From Pseudomonas persica (GTDB lineage: Bacteria; Pseudomonadota; Gammaproteobacteria; Pseudomonadales; Pseudomonadaceae), in assembly GCF_900291015.1 (NCBI RefSeq), contig NZ_OLKL01000033.1, positions 155,341-219,340 on the forward strand: 64,000 bases of DNA, given 5' to 3'. The translations under genes were made by a program, and so were the position numbers. Under the pieces are notes generated by a model. It was not told the origin of the DNA. It was given only the letters and a program-made list of their open reading frames with translations, and made no database searches. Below, piece by piece: positions 27,949-36,718 of this stretch. Within the stretch, counting starts at the first letter, position 1, and each line of letters begins with the position of its first letter.

Positions 27949-29415
27949 TCACACCACCGCGTCCCTGGCCGCGCTCAGCCTGGCATCGAGGTGGTCGGCC
28001 AGGCGTACCGCAAACTGCAGCAGCGGCATGGTCGGGTTGGAGGCGCCACCCGTGGCAAAGATGCTGCTGCCGGCGACGTAAAGGTTTTCGGTACCGAACA
28101 CCTTGCAATTGGTATCGACAACACCGAACTGTGCCGACGACGCCATGCGCGTGGTACCCATATGGTGGGCATGTGGCGACAACTTCAGCGGTATCGAGGT
28201 GTCATAAACGAAGTCATTGAGCTTGACGAAACCCAGGTTCATGTCAGCCCACTGCTTGGCCAGTTCGCTGCCAATGCACTTGATGGTGTGCCGGTCATCG
28301 GCGCTCAGGGTCCAATTGACATTGACCTTGGCCACGCCCAGTGCGTCTTTCTCATCCAGCAGCGAAATGCGGCTGCGCAGGTTGGGGAACTGCTCGATCA
28401 TGGTGCTGATGACGCCGTCACCGGGGCAACTGAACTTGGCCACGAAAGCGATCTTGCTGGCAACCCCCATGTCACAGGCCAGGTTCTCCAGAAAATGCTT
28501 GACCTCGGCAGTACGACCATAGGTCTGCACATCGGCCAGCAAGGCGGCCCTGACATTGCCTTTACCTGCCTTGTATTCGTCGACGAAGGCATCGGTGGTG
28601 TAGTACTCGCGCGGCTCAGGGGCCAGCCCCGACCTGAGGATGAAGGTGCCAAGATCAATGTTCAGATGCTCCATGAAGCATCCGCCGACCAGCCCGTCCT
28701 TGCGCACGACCCCGGCCGCCAGCAACGATTCACTGTTTAGCAGTTGCCTGGCATTTTCGATGGCTCCGGTGGCCAGCACGAAGTTTCTCGCAACCAGGCG
28801 CTGGCGATTGCGTTCGTAATCAGACAGCACTACTGCGGCCAGGTGGCCGGTGGCCTGGTCGAACTCAAGGTTCACGCAATTGCAATTGATGAATACATCC
28901 AGGCCTTGGGTCTGCTCAAGGGCCGTGGCGTATTTTTGCGCAAAACGCGTTGGCGGGCTGAGCAGAAAGCGGTCTGGCTCGAAGTCACCGCCGTCCAGGC
29001 CAGTATTCAAGGCCTGAAAATCCGACCCGGGCGGCAGGTCGACGATGTCCATGGCTGCAGGCAGGTAGGCGGCGATCTCCGAATAAGGGATGGGCCAGCC
29101 AGGCAGGTCACCAAGGGGGGGGATGGCGAAGTCCGAGGGGCTGAACGGCCGGCAACGGCCTGCCCAATGGTTGGATGTGCCGCCCAGGTAACGCAAGCGA
29201 GCTTCCTTGGCATACAGCTCCAGGCCGGTGGATGCACAGGCGTACAAGGCTTGCGAGTTCGCCGAATACTCACGCCCGCCGCCTTCGGCAAGCAGTACGC
29301 TCCAGCCGGCGGTGGCCAGGCGCAGGCCCAGGGTGATGCCCGCCGGGCCGGCGCCTATGATGCAGACATCGTAGCTGTCGCGCAGTGCCTTCTGCTGCTG
29401 ATAGTCCTTGATCAT
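27949..29415 (-). CDS. GMC family FAD-dependent oxidoreductase
   Basis: A 488-residue flavoprotein. The FAD-binding fold VCIIGAGPAGITLGLRLATAG lies near residues 15-36, followed by LGGTSNHWAGR. The GMC C-terminal domain has HHMGTTRMASS and a late segment SNPTMPLLQFAVRLADHL. Known relatives oxidise alcohol groups of sugars (glucose, gluconate, sorbitol and fructose dehydrogenases). It has no signal peptide itself, but its ATG overlaps by four bases with the stop of a small Tat-signal protein, so export as a pair is conceivable. In this cluster it might oxidise a sugar of the polymer or a lipid-linked intermediate; the electron acceptor is unknown. Confidence 0.88.
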   Translation of the reverse strand: MIKDYQQQKALRDSYDVCIIGAGPAGITLGLRLATAGWSVLLAEGGGREYSANSQALYACASTGLELYAKEARLRYLGGTSNHWAGRCRPFSPSDFAIPPLGDLPGWPIPYSEIAAYLPAAMDIVDLPPGSDFQALNTGLDGGDFEPDRFLLSPPTRFAQKYATALEQTQGLDVFINCNCVNLEFDQATGHLAAVVLSDYERNRQRLVARNFVLATGAIENARQLLNSESLLAAGVVRKDGLVGGCFMEHLNIDLGTFILRSGLAPEPREYYTTDAFVDEYKAGKGNVRAALLADVQTYGRTAEVKHFLENLACDMGVASKIAFVAKFSCPGDGVISTMIEQFPNLRSRISLLDEKDALGVAKVNVNWTLSADDRHTIKCIGSELAKQWADMNLGFVKLNDFVYDTSIPLKLSPHAHHMGTTRMASSAQFGVVDTNCKVFGTENLYVAGSSIFATGGASNPTMPLLQFAVRLADHLDARLSAARDAVV

Positions 29416-29606
29416 GCGTGTTCGTTCCGGAAGTAACGGGACGGCAATACCCAGCCGTTGATCACCACAAACCCGGACTTGTCGGCAGGTTGACTGGCAA
29501 CGGCTGGCGTAGCGCCGAACACCGCACCACCAACGCCCAGCAAGACACAACTCTGGAGAAAGCCTCTACGGCCCAATTGCGCAGTACAAAAAGTAAGCTT
29601 CCCCAT
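29412..29606 (-). CDS. Tat-signal mini-protein coupled to the GMC oxidoreductase
   Basis: A 64-residue product starting MGKLTF at 29606. It has a twin-arginine motif LGRRGFLQ (residues 11-18), a hydrophobic h-region (CVLLGVGGAVFG), a likely cleavage site after TPAVA and a mature tail of only about 27 residues containing GFVVINGWVLPSRYF. Its stop overlaps the GMC start as ATGA. In three-subunit sugar dehydrogenases a small Tat-bearing subunit carries the large flavin subunit out of the cell, but those small subunits are far longer. Here the protein may be a minimal piggyback subunit, a chaperone or a shortened remnant. Confidence 0.7.
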   Translation of the reverse strand: MGKLTFCTAQLGRRGFLQSCVLLGVGGAVFGATPAVASQPADKSGFVVINGWVLPSRYFRNEHA

Positions 29607-29651
29607 GATCCGGTGACCTGTATCTTTGAAGTTTTCACCCAGCAAGCCGCA

Positions 29652-31028
29652 TTACAGCCAGTTGAAAAAGGCTGTCAGCAGCGCCCCGCAAAGCGCCCCG
29701 ACCAGTAGCATCGGCAGCACCACCAGCTCACGTTTGAGGCTGAAGATATCCAGCTTGCAATTCACGTACACGATCAGCACCAGGGTTGGCACTGTATGCA
29801 GGGCAACCCCCCAGATCGCCCAGTCCACACCGCCGATCGCCAGCAACAGCGGTAGCAGCCCCCACAGCGAGACCAGGCGAATGATGTTGTCCATGGCCTG
29901 GTACTTGGTCAGGCCCAGGGCAATCCACACCTGATGAGCCAAGGTATAGCGCAATGTGAGGAACGACAGCGAAAGAATAGCCAGCATCGGGCCGGCTTCA
30001 CGGTAGCGGTCGTCGTACATCCAGCCGATCAGCAGCGGGCTGACGGTCAGGAAACCGCCACAGATGAACAGCACCAGCAGGTCGACCAGCAGACGGAAGC
30101 GGTAATACAGCGCCTTCAGGCGCTCCTTGTCATCGGCCCGGGCCGCTTCGCTGAAGGCAGGCAGCGCCACGGCCCCGAAAATTTTCAGCAGCGCGCTCTG
30201 CACGGCACCGAGAATCAGCACGGCAATCGAATACACCCCAAGTTGTGTCGCCGTCATGCTGGCGCCGAACCACATGCGGTCACCGTACATGGCCAGCACG
30301 CCGACCATCGACGACAGCAGGATCCAGCGGCCAAACACGATCAGTTCGGTCAGCGCGCTGCGGTCCCACTGCAGGCGGTTGTCGTGCCCCTCGAGGGCGG
30401 TGTGGCCCAGCATGGTCCAGGCCAGGGCCGACACCAGGCCGGCGATCACCAGCGCCCAGACCGAGTGGGTCAGGTAACCCAGCACCAGCATCACCACCAG
30501 GCCGACCACCTGCGAGGCCAGGTCGACCAGCACCACGCGCTTTTGTTGGAAAGTGCGTACCGCCACATCTATCTTGGTGGACTGGAACCCCCAGATCACC
30601 GCCGACAGCCCGGTCGCCGCCAGCACCATCGGCAACACCGGTGCGGCATAGGTGGAGTCCGCCGGCCACAGTTCGGCCAACTGGGCAAACCAGGCTCCCA
30701 GGGCCAGCAGCAAGGTCAGGGCACACAGCACGAAGCCGCGGATGATCTGCACCGTCCATGCGGTATTGAGAAAATGCGGGTCGTCCCCGCGATGGCTCTG
30801 GATGATGTTCTGGCGCAGGCCGACATCGGACAGTAAATGCAGGAGTACCGAAACGGTGGTGGCGATGACCATCACCCCGAACATTTCCGGCAGCAGCAAG
30901 CGGGCCATGATCAGGTTGCCGCCAAGGCGCATCACCTGTGACGCCACCTGCGCAACCAGGTTCCACGACCCGGCCCTCAGGGCCCGCTTGCGCAGGCTCG
31001 CGGTGGCAGACACATCAATCGACGGCAT
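29652..31028 (-). CDS. Polysaccharide flippase (Wzx-like, PST family)
   Basis: A 458-residue membrane protein with about twelve to fourteen hydrophobic helices, of the polysaccharide transporter/MATE-like superfamily. It would flip undecaprenyl-linked repeat units to the periplasm. A typical N-terminus precedes the first helix (ALRAGSWNLVAQVASQVMRL). The ATG at 31028 is preferred over a TTG 15 codons upstream. It is the promoter-proximal gene of the left minus-strand unit and is divergent from the polymerase gene, with a 95-base shared promoter region that shows no obvious operator. Confidence 0.9.
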   Translation of the reverse strand: MPSIDVSATASLRKRALRAGSWNLVAQVASQVMRLGGNLIMARLLLPEMFGVMVIATTVSVLLHLLSDVGLRQNIIQSHRGDDPHFLNTAWTVQIIRGFVLCALTLLLALGAWFAQLAELWPADSTYAAPVLPMVLAATGLSAVIWGFQSTKIDVAVRTFQQKRVVLVDLASQVVGLVVMLVLGYLTHSVWALVIAGLVSALAWTMLGHTALEGHDNRLQWDRSALTELIVFGRWILLSSMVGVLAMYGDRMWFGASMTATQLGVYSIAVLILGAVQSALLKIFGAVALPAFSEAARADDKERLKALYYRFRLLVDLLVLFICGGFLTVSPLLIGWMYDDRYREAGPMLAILSLSFLTLRYTLAHQVWIALGLTKYQAMDNIIRLVSLWGLLPLLLAIGGVDWAIWGVALHTVPTLVLIVYVNCKLDIFSLKRELVVLPMLLVGALCGALLTAFFNWL

Positions 31029-31123
31029 GACGTCAATCTCTGACTGATTGGCTAAAAGGTCACTATAGTTCAATCAGCCACGCTGCTAGCCGTTGCCCAC
31101 CGACGCAAAGGTGTACATAGCCA

Positions 31124-32650
31124 ATGCCTGAACATTTTCGTGCGTTGATCGTCATCCTGTTTCTGGCGAGCGTGGTCTTCCTGCTGGCGCGGCGGCCTGC
31201 CAGCGACCTGATCCCGCTGAATGACTTCAAGCGCCGGCGCAACCTGTGGTTCCTGCTTACCCTGCTGGCCTTCGTCTCGCACAGTTTCTGGGTTTACCTG
31301 GGGGCTGGCGCCGTCATCCTGTATATCGCCGGGCGCCGCGAGCACAACCCCATGGCGCTGTTCTACATGCTGCTGTTCCTGATCCCGCCGGCTTCGGTGC
31401 AGGTGCCCGGGTTTGGCGTGGTCAATTACCTGGTCGACCTCAACCATATCCGCCTGCTGACCCTGTGCGTGCTGTTGCCGGCGGCACTGGCCCTGCACCG
31501 GCAAAGCGACACCCTGCGCTTTGGCCGCACCTGGCCCGACAGACTGCTGGCGGCCGGCCTGCTGCTGATGAGCATGCTGTACCTGCGCGAAACCACCCTG
31601 ACCGATACCTTGCGCCAGACGCTGTACCTGTATGTCGATGTATTCCTGCCGTATTACGTGGCCAGCCGTGGCCTGCGCCAGATCAGCGATTTCAAGGACA
31701 CCCTGCTGGCCTTCGTGCTCGCCGCCTTCATCCTGGCCCTGATCGGCGTCGCCGAGTACGTGCGCCACTGGCTGCTGTACAGCGCCCTGGTCGACGCCAT
31801 GGGCGTGCCGTGGAGCATGTCCGGCTACCTGAGCCGTGGCGGCTCGCTGCGCGCCAGCGTCACCACCGGGCAGGCAATTGCCCTGGGCTATGTGATGAGC
31901 GTGGCCATCGGCCTATTCCTGTTCGTCCAGGGTTATGTGCGCCGCCCCCTGCAGCGGGCACTGGGTGCCCTGCTGCTGGCCGCCGGGCTGTTCGCGCCAC
32001 TGTCCCGTGGCCCATGGATCGGCGCCGTGGTCATCGTGGTGGTGTTCATCGCCCTGGGCAAAGGTGCGCTCAGGCGCCTGGCGCTGCTCGCCGCGGCCGG
32101 CATGCTGGCCCTGCCCTTGCTGACCATCGTCCCCGGTGGCGACAAGGTACTGGACCTGCTGCCGTTCATTGGCACCCTCGAAAAAGAGAACATCACCTAC
32201 CGCGAACGGCTGATGGACAACTCGTGGATCGTCATCCAGCGCAACCCGCTGTTCGGCTCGTTCGACTTCCGCAACACCCCGGAAATGCAATCGATGATCC
32301 AGGGTGAAGGCATCATCGACATCGTCAACACCTATATCAACCTGGCACTGCGGGTCGGGCTGGTCGGGCTTGGCCTGTTCGTGGCGTTCTTCGCCAGCGT
32401 ACTGCACGGCATCCGCAAGGCCATGCGCAGCTTCCCCGACAAGGATGACGAGCGACGCCAGCTCGGCCGGGTATTGCTGGCGACACTGATCGGCATCCTG
32501 GTGATCATCTTCACCGTCAGCAGCATCACCTTCATCCCGGTGGTGTACTGGTCTGTCGCCGGGCTGGCCGTGGCCTACATCCAGATGGTCCGCAAGCTGC
32601 ACAACAGCCAGACCATCGCGCTGGCCGACCCCGGCCTTCAACCCAGGTAA
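31124..32650 (+). CDS. Wzy-like polymerase / O-antigen ligase family protein
   Basis: A 508-residue inner-membrane protein with ten or more hydrophobic segments and the large periplasmic loop usual for the Wzy_C superfamily. GLFAPLSRGPWIGAVVIVVVF fits the ligase/polymerase signature, and a long hydrophilic loop around residues 345-400 follows (EKENITYRERLMDNSW). In a cluster with Wzx, Wzz and Wza homologues, polymerisation of exported repeat units is the best-supported role. It is followed by the hydrolase gene after five bases. Confidence 0.85.
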   Translation: MPEHFRALIVILFLASVVFLLARRPASDLIPLNDFKRRRNLWFLLTLLAFVSHSFWVYLGAGAVILYIAGRREHNPMALFYMLLFLIPPASVQVPGFGVVNYLVDLNHIRLLTLCVLLPAALALHRQSDTLRFGRTWPDRLLAAGLLLMSMLYLRETTLTDTLRQTLYLYVDVFLPYYVASRGLRQISDFKDTLLAFVLAAFILALIGVAEYVRHWLLYSALVDAMGVPWSMSGYLSRGGSLRASVTTGQAIALGYVMSVAIGLFLFVQGYVRRPLQRALGALLLAAGLFAPLSRGPWIGAVVIVVVFIALGKGALRRLALLAAAGMLALPLLTIVPGGDKVLDLLPFIGTLEKENITYRERLMDNSWIVIQRNPLFGSFDFRNTPEMQSMIQGEGIIDIVNTYINLALRVGLVGLGLFVAFFASVLHGIRKAMRSFPDKDDERRQLGRVLLATLIGILVIIFTVSSITFIPVVYWSVAGLAVAYIQMVRKLHNSQTIALADPGLQPR

Positions 32651-32655
32651 CGCCT

Positions 32656-35271
32656 ATGAACGTGCTCACCCTGCGCTGCCCAGGTTTTCAAACCCTGCTG
32701 CAGGTTTCGACCATTGCTGGCCTGGCCTTGCTGCCGCTCACCGGCTGGGCATCGGCATGGCAAGTCAGCGTCGATGAACAGAATGGCCTGCCTATGGTGA
32801 CCCACGGTGGTGGGCCGGTGATGAAAGCCAAGTTCGACTTCTGGGCAGGCAACTGGAGCTGGACGGGCTTCGCTACAACGTTCAAGGTCAATGGCCCTTA
32901 CCACTACACGCTGCAGGGCAAGAACAAGGAGCTGGACTTTGACCTGGCGGCGGATATCCGCAAGGAGCAGGGGCAAACCCTGAGCTGGGCCTTCGACCTC
33001 GACGCCCACAGCCGCCAGGCCGGGGTGATGGGCGGCGGCATGGTGTTCCAGTTCGACCCGGCGCAAATAGCCGGGAACATGGGCGCCCCGCAGCTGCTGC
33101 CCGGCAACCGTGGCTGGTCGTGGGGCAAGGCTGACCAGGGCCGGCGCATCGAGATGCGCTTCGAGCCGCCGCTGGCCAAGGTGTATTTCGAGCGCGGCAA
33201 CCCGTCCGAGCTGCGTGCATTCATCTACAACGACCCGATCAGCGCCGGCCGGCAGCAGATCAAGGCAGTGCTGAACATCACCGGTGACATCGACCTGGGG
33301 CCCACGCCCAGCGAACGCTTCGGCCTGGTCGACCCCGCCGGTTGGCCCGATGACCAACTGGACTGGCGCACCTCGCCAGTGGACCTGTCGTTCCTCAATG
33401 CCGCGCAAAAGCCTGCCGGCAAGCATGGCTTCGTCAAGGCCGTCGGCGAGCAGCTGATGTTCGAGGACCACACCCCGGTGCGCTTCTGGGGCACCAACCT
33501 GTCCGCCTATTCGTTGTTCAAGAGCCCCGACGAAGAAATCCGCCAACAGGCCAAGCGCCTGTCGGCACTGGGTTTCAACCTGGTGCGCCTGCACCACCAC
33601 GACTCGCCCTGGGTCAACCCGAACGTGTTCGGCGACGCCACCCTGGTGCGCGATACCCGGCAGCTCAGTGCCGAATCGTTGCGCAAGCTCGACCTGTGGA
33701 TCAAGGCACTCAAGGACGAAGGCATCTATATCTGGCTGGACCTGCACGTGCAGCGTGCGCTTACCGCCAATGACCACATCGATGACTTCAAGGAACTGGC
33801 CAAGGGAGAAGAACGCGTTGACCTGAAGGGCTACGCCTATGTGAACAACAGTATCCAGAAAGCGATGCAACGCTTTGCCGAGCAGTACCTGACCCATGTG
33901 AACGAATACACCGGCCTGGCTTACAAGGACGACCCGGCCATCGCTGCCGTACTGCTCACCAATGAGAACGACCTCACCCAGCACTATGGTAATGCCTTGA
34001 TGCCGAACAAGGATGTACCGCGCCACAGCGAGCGCTACATGAACGCGGCCAAAGCCTTCGCCAAACAATATGACCTGCCCGCCGACCTCACCTGGCGCGC
34101 CTGGGAGCATGGCCCCTCAAAGCTGTTGCTCAACGACCTGGAACAGCGCTTCAACGCCGACATGATCGCCCACCTGCGCAGCCTCGGCGTGAAAGTGCCG
34201 ATCGCCACCACCAGTACCTGGGGCGGCAATGGCCTGAGCGCGCTGCCGGCACTCACCGCAGGCGATGTCATCGACGCCCATAGCTACGGCGCCAACGGCC
34301 AGCTGGAGAAGAACCCGCTGACCAGCGATGGCATGATCGACTGGCTCGGCGCCGCCCAGGTGGTCGGCAAACCACTGACCGTCACCGAGTGGAACGCCGA
34401 GCCATTCCCACTGCCCGACCGTCACACGCTGCCACTGTACGTGGCCGGCACCGCCGCCCACCAGGGCTGGGACGCCATGATGCAGTATGCCTACAGCCAG
34501 CAGGCCTTCAACCCAGGTTGGCGCACGGCGGATAACTGGCACGCGTACAACGACCCGGCAATGATCGCCACCCTGCCCGCTGCCGCCCTGCTCTATCGCC
34601 GTGCAGATGTGAAGCCGGCCACTACCCGCTACGTGTTCGCGCCGACGCCCGCCATCCTGTACAACCAGGAGATCACCCCACGCAACTCGCCGCTGCTGCG
34701 CACGGCCATGGAAAAAGGCCAACTGCAGATCGCCCTGCCACAGACGCCGGAGTTGCCCTGGCTGAAACCCGCCTCCATCCCTGCCGGTACGCAGGTGCTG
34801 CAGGACCCGGGGCAGTCCCTGCTGCCAGCCGACGCCACGGAAGCGATCAGCGACACGGGTGAGCTCAAGCGCAACTGGCAACAGGGCATCTACACCATCG
34901 ACACACCGCTGAGCCAGGCCGCGACCGGCTGGCTGGGAGGTCGCTCGATCAGCCTCGGCGCCATCCAGGTGCAAGCACAAACGCCGTACGCCAGCGTCGT
35001 GGTGCAAAGCCTGGACGGCAAACCCTTGGGCCAGTCGCGCGAACTGCTGGTGTCGCTGGGCACCCGTGCCGTGCCCAAGGCCGATGACAAGACACCGTTC
35101 AACGTCGAGCCGCTTGCCGGCACCTTGCGCATCAAGGCACCCGCTGGCCTGAAGCTGTTCGCCCGGGATGCGCAGGCGCAGTTGAAACCGTTGCCGATGG
35201 CTTACCAGGATGGGCGCTACAGCATCACCTTCGACAGCAAGTACATGTCCAATTGGCTGTTCTTGAAATAG
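32656..35271 (+). CDS. Secreted glycoside hydrolase of the GH5-like (clan A) type
   Basis: An 871-residue exported enzyme. A signal peptide ends near residue 34 (GWASA|WQVS), an N-terminal beta domain spans about 35-240, and a TIM barrel begins near FWGTNLSAYSLF. The barrel holds the acid/base in TNEND (Glu437) and the nucleophile in VTEWN (Glu578), the arrangement of clan-A retaining hydrolases. A C-terminal beta region follows from about residue 680. As part of an exopolysaccharide operon it may trim or release the polymer or degrade misrouted chains in the periplasm. The target linkage is unknown. Confidence 0.82.
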   Translation: MNVLTLRCPGFQTLLQVSTIAGLALLPLTGWASAWQVSVDEQNGLPMVTHGGGPVMKAKFDFWAGNWSWTGFATTFKVNGPYHYTLQGKNKELDFDLAADIRKEQGQTLSWAFDLDAHSRQAGVMGGGMVFQFDPAQIAGNMGAPQLLPGNRGWSWGKADQGRRIEMRFEPPLAKVYFERGNPSELRAFIYNDPISAGRQQIKAVLNITGDIDLGPTPSERFGLVDPAGWPDDQLDWRTSPVDLSFLNAAQKPAGKHGFVKAVGEQLMFEDHTPVRFWGTNLSAYSLFKSPDEEIRQQAKRLSALGFNLVRLHHHDSPWVNPNVFGDATLVRDTRQLSAESLRKLDLWIKALKDEGIYIWLDLHVQRALTANDHIDDFKELAKGEERVDLKGYAYVNNSIQKAMQRFAEQYLTHVNEYTGLAYKDDPAIAAVLLTNENDLTQHYGNALMPNKDVPRHSERYMNAAKAFAKQYDLPADLTWRAWEHGPSKLLLNDLEQRFNADMIAHLRSLGVKVPIATTSTWGGNGLSALPALTAGDVIDAHSYGANGQLEKNPLTSDGMIDWLGAAQVVGKPLTVTEWNAEPFPLPDRHTLPLYVAGTAAHQGWDAMMQYAYSQQAFNPGWRTADNWHAYNDPAMIATLPAAALLYRRADVKPATTRYVFAPTPAILYNQEITPRNSPLLRTAMEKGQLQIALPQTPELPWLKPASIPAGTQVLQDPGQSLLPADATEAISDTGELKRNWQQGIYTIDTPLSQAATGWLGGRSISLGAIQVQAQTPYASVVVQSLDGKPLGQSRELLVSLGTRAVPKADDKTPFNVEPLAGTLRIKAPAGLKLFARDAQAQLKPLPMAYQDGRYSITFDSKYMSNWLFLK

Positions 35272-35350
35272 GGTATATGGCCATCTACCCTCACAACAGA
35301 CCTGTAGCTGAAAAGCGCGGCTGTACAACAGCAGAGTCCAGGAGGCATGG

Positions 35351-36325
35351 ATGAAGTTTCTGGTTGTCGGTGGCGCAGGCTACATTGGCTCGCACATGGT
35401 CAAGCACTTGCTTGGTGCGGGCCATGAGGTGGTGGTGGCGGACCTGGTCTCGCCCGGTCCCGGCGTCCAGTGGGCGAAGCTGGACATCGCCGACGAACCC
35501 GCCCTGGATGTGCTGTTTGGTGTTTGCCGTTTCGATGCCGTGTTCCACTTTGCCTCGTTCATCCAGGTGGGCGAGTCGGTCAGCGTGCCCGGCAAGTACT
35601 ACCAGAACAATGTCGCGGCCACCCTGGTCCTCCTGCAGGCCATGGTGAATGCCGGTATCAGGTACCTGGTGTTTTCTTCCAGTGCTGCCGTTTACGGCAA
35701 CCCGCAGTATGTGCCGATCGACGAAGCGCATGCCAAGGGGCCGATCAACCCGTATGGGCTGAGCAAATGGATGGTCGAGCAGATTCTCGAGGACTTCGAC
35801 CGGGCCTACGGCTTGAAGTCGGTGTGCCTGCGTTACTTCAATGCAGCGGGCGCTGACCCGGAAGGCCAGTTGGGGGAGCGCCATGACCCGGAAACCCACC
35901 TGATCCCGCTGATCCTGCAGGCCGCTTCGGGCCGGCGTGAGGCGGTGACGGTATTTGGCCGCGACTACGACACGCCGGATGGTACCTGCATACGCGACTA
36001 TGTGCATGTGGCCGACCTGGCGGCGGCGCATGCGTTGGCGGTGGATTATTTACTGACGGGTGGCGAGCGCACTGCGTTCAACCTGGGCAATGGCCTAGGT
36101 TTTTCGGTGCAGCAGGTAATCGATACGGCCCGGGCGGTGACCGGGCGGCAGATCAGTGCCCTTGACGCGCCGCGCCGAGCTGGCGACCCGCCACGGCTGG
36201 TGGCGGATGCGAGCAAGGCGCTGCAGGTGCTGGGCTGGCGGCCGGAGTTTGCCTCGCTGGAGCAAATTGTGCGGCATGCGTGGCAGTGGGAGTTGCAGTA
36301 CCCCTGGACTACGCGCCAGACCTGA
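35351..36325 (+). CDS. galE: UDP-glucose 4-epimerase
   Basis: A 324-residue extended short-chain dehydrogenase. The NAD-binding GGAGYIGSH lies at residues 7-15, the catalytic SSSAAVYG is near 110, and Tyr135/Lys139 (NPYGLSKW) form the YxxxK pair. It interconverts UDP-glucose and UDP-galactose and so supplies galactose units for the polymer. GGAGG lies a few bases before the ATG at 35351. It closes the plus-strand unit and is followed by a dense REP array that separates it from the converging kinase gene. Confidence 0.92.
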   Translation: MKFLVVGGAGYIGSHMVKHLLGAGHEVVVADLVSPGPGVQWAKLDIADEPALDVLFGVCRFDAVFHFASFIQVGESVSVPGKYYQNNVAATLVLLQAMVNAGIRYLVFSSSAAVYGNPQYVPIDEAHAKGPINPYGLSKWMVEQILEDFDRAYGLKSVCLRYFNAAGADPEGQLGERHDPETHLIPLILQAASGRREAVTVFGRDYDTPDGTCIRDYVHVADLAAAHALAVDYLLTGGERTAFNLGNGLGFSVQQVIDTARAVTGRQISALDAPRRAGDPPRLVADASKALQVLGWRPEFASLEQIVRHAWQWELQYPWTTRQT

Positions 36326-36334
36326 GGTGCGGGA

Positions 36335-36705
36335 GGTGCTGCGCCTCCCTGTTGGCGCGGGTTCACCCGCGAACACCGGTGTAGCCGGTGCCATCCACCG
36401 CGTCGCCTGCTTCGCGGGCATTGCCCGCTCCCACAGGGGAAACCGCCAGCCAAAGGCGTGGATGTATCTGTGGGAGATGGCCCAGCCCTTTGGGCTGCGC
36501 TGTCGCATAGAGAACTGAATTCGCAAGCGGTCCGTGTATCCTGTGGGAGCGGCTTTAGCCGCGAAGAATCCAACGCGGTGGGTGGCACCGGCTGCGCCGG
36601 TGTTCGCGGCTAAAGCCGCTCCCACAGGGGCCCTGCTAATTCAACGAGTTATGTGCAGTTCTATGAGAGCGACCTTGTGCCGCGAAAGGGCTGCAACGCA
36701 GCCCC
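36335..36705. repeat. REP cluster with composite element
   Basis: The 393-base gap 36326-36718 between converging genes holds at least five REP halves: about 36350-36380 (gttcacccgcgaacaccgg), 36409-36440, 36467-36500 (gtgggagatggcccagccc), 36541-36565 and 36600-36630, ending in a 'cttgtgccgcgaaaggg' type half. Positions 36467-36636 resemble 47020-47178 over their whole length, and 36594-36671 is identical to 1-78. No gene is seen. Confidence 0.85.
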
Positions 36706-36718
36706 GGGATCTAAAGCT

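Noticed and set aside
27949..29606. A complete three-subunit sugar dehydrogenase with cytochrome
   Set aside because: No CxxCH haem motifs occur in neighbouring genes; only the flavin protein and a tiny Tat protein are present.
31124..32650. Exosortase partner for the small anchored protein
   Set aside because: The sequence has ligase/polymerase features and no conserved Cys/Arg/His exosortase pattern that I can see.
36326..36718. Array of short repeats that could suggest a CRISPR
   Set aside because: Repeats are palindromic REP halves in alternating orientation with irregular spacing; there are no unique equal-length spacers and no cas genes.
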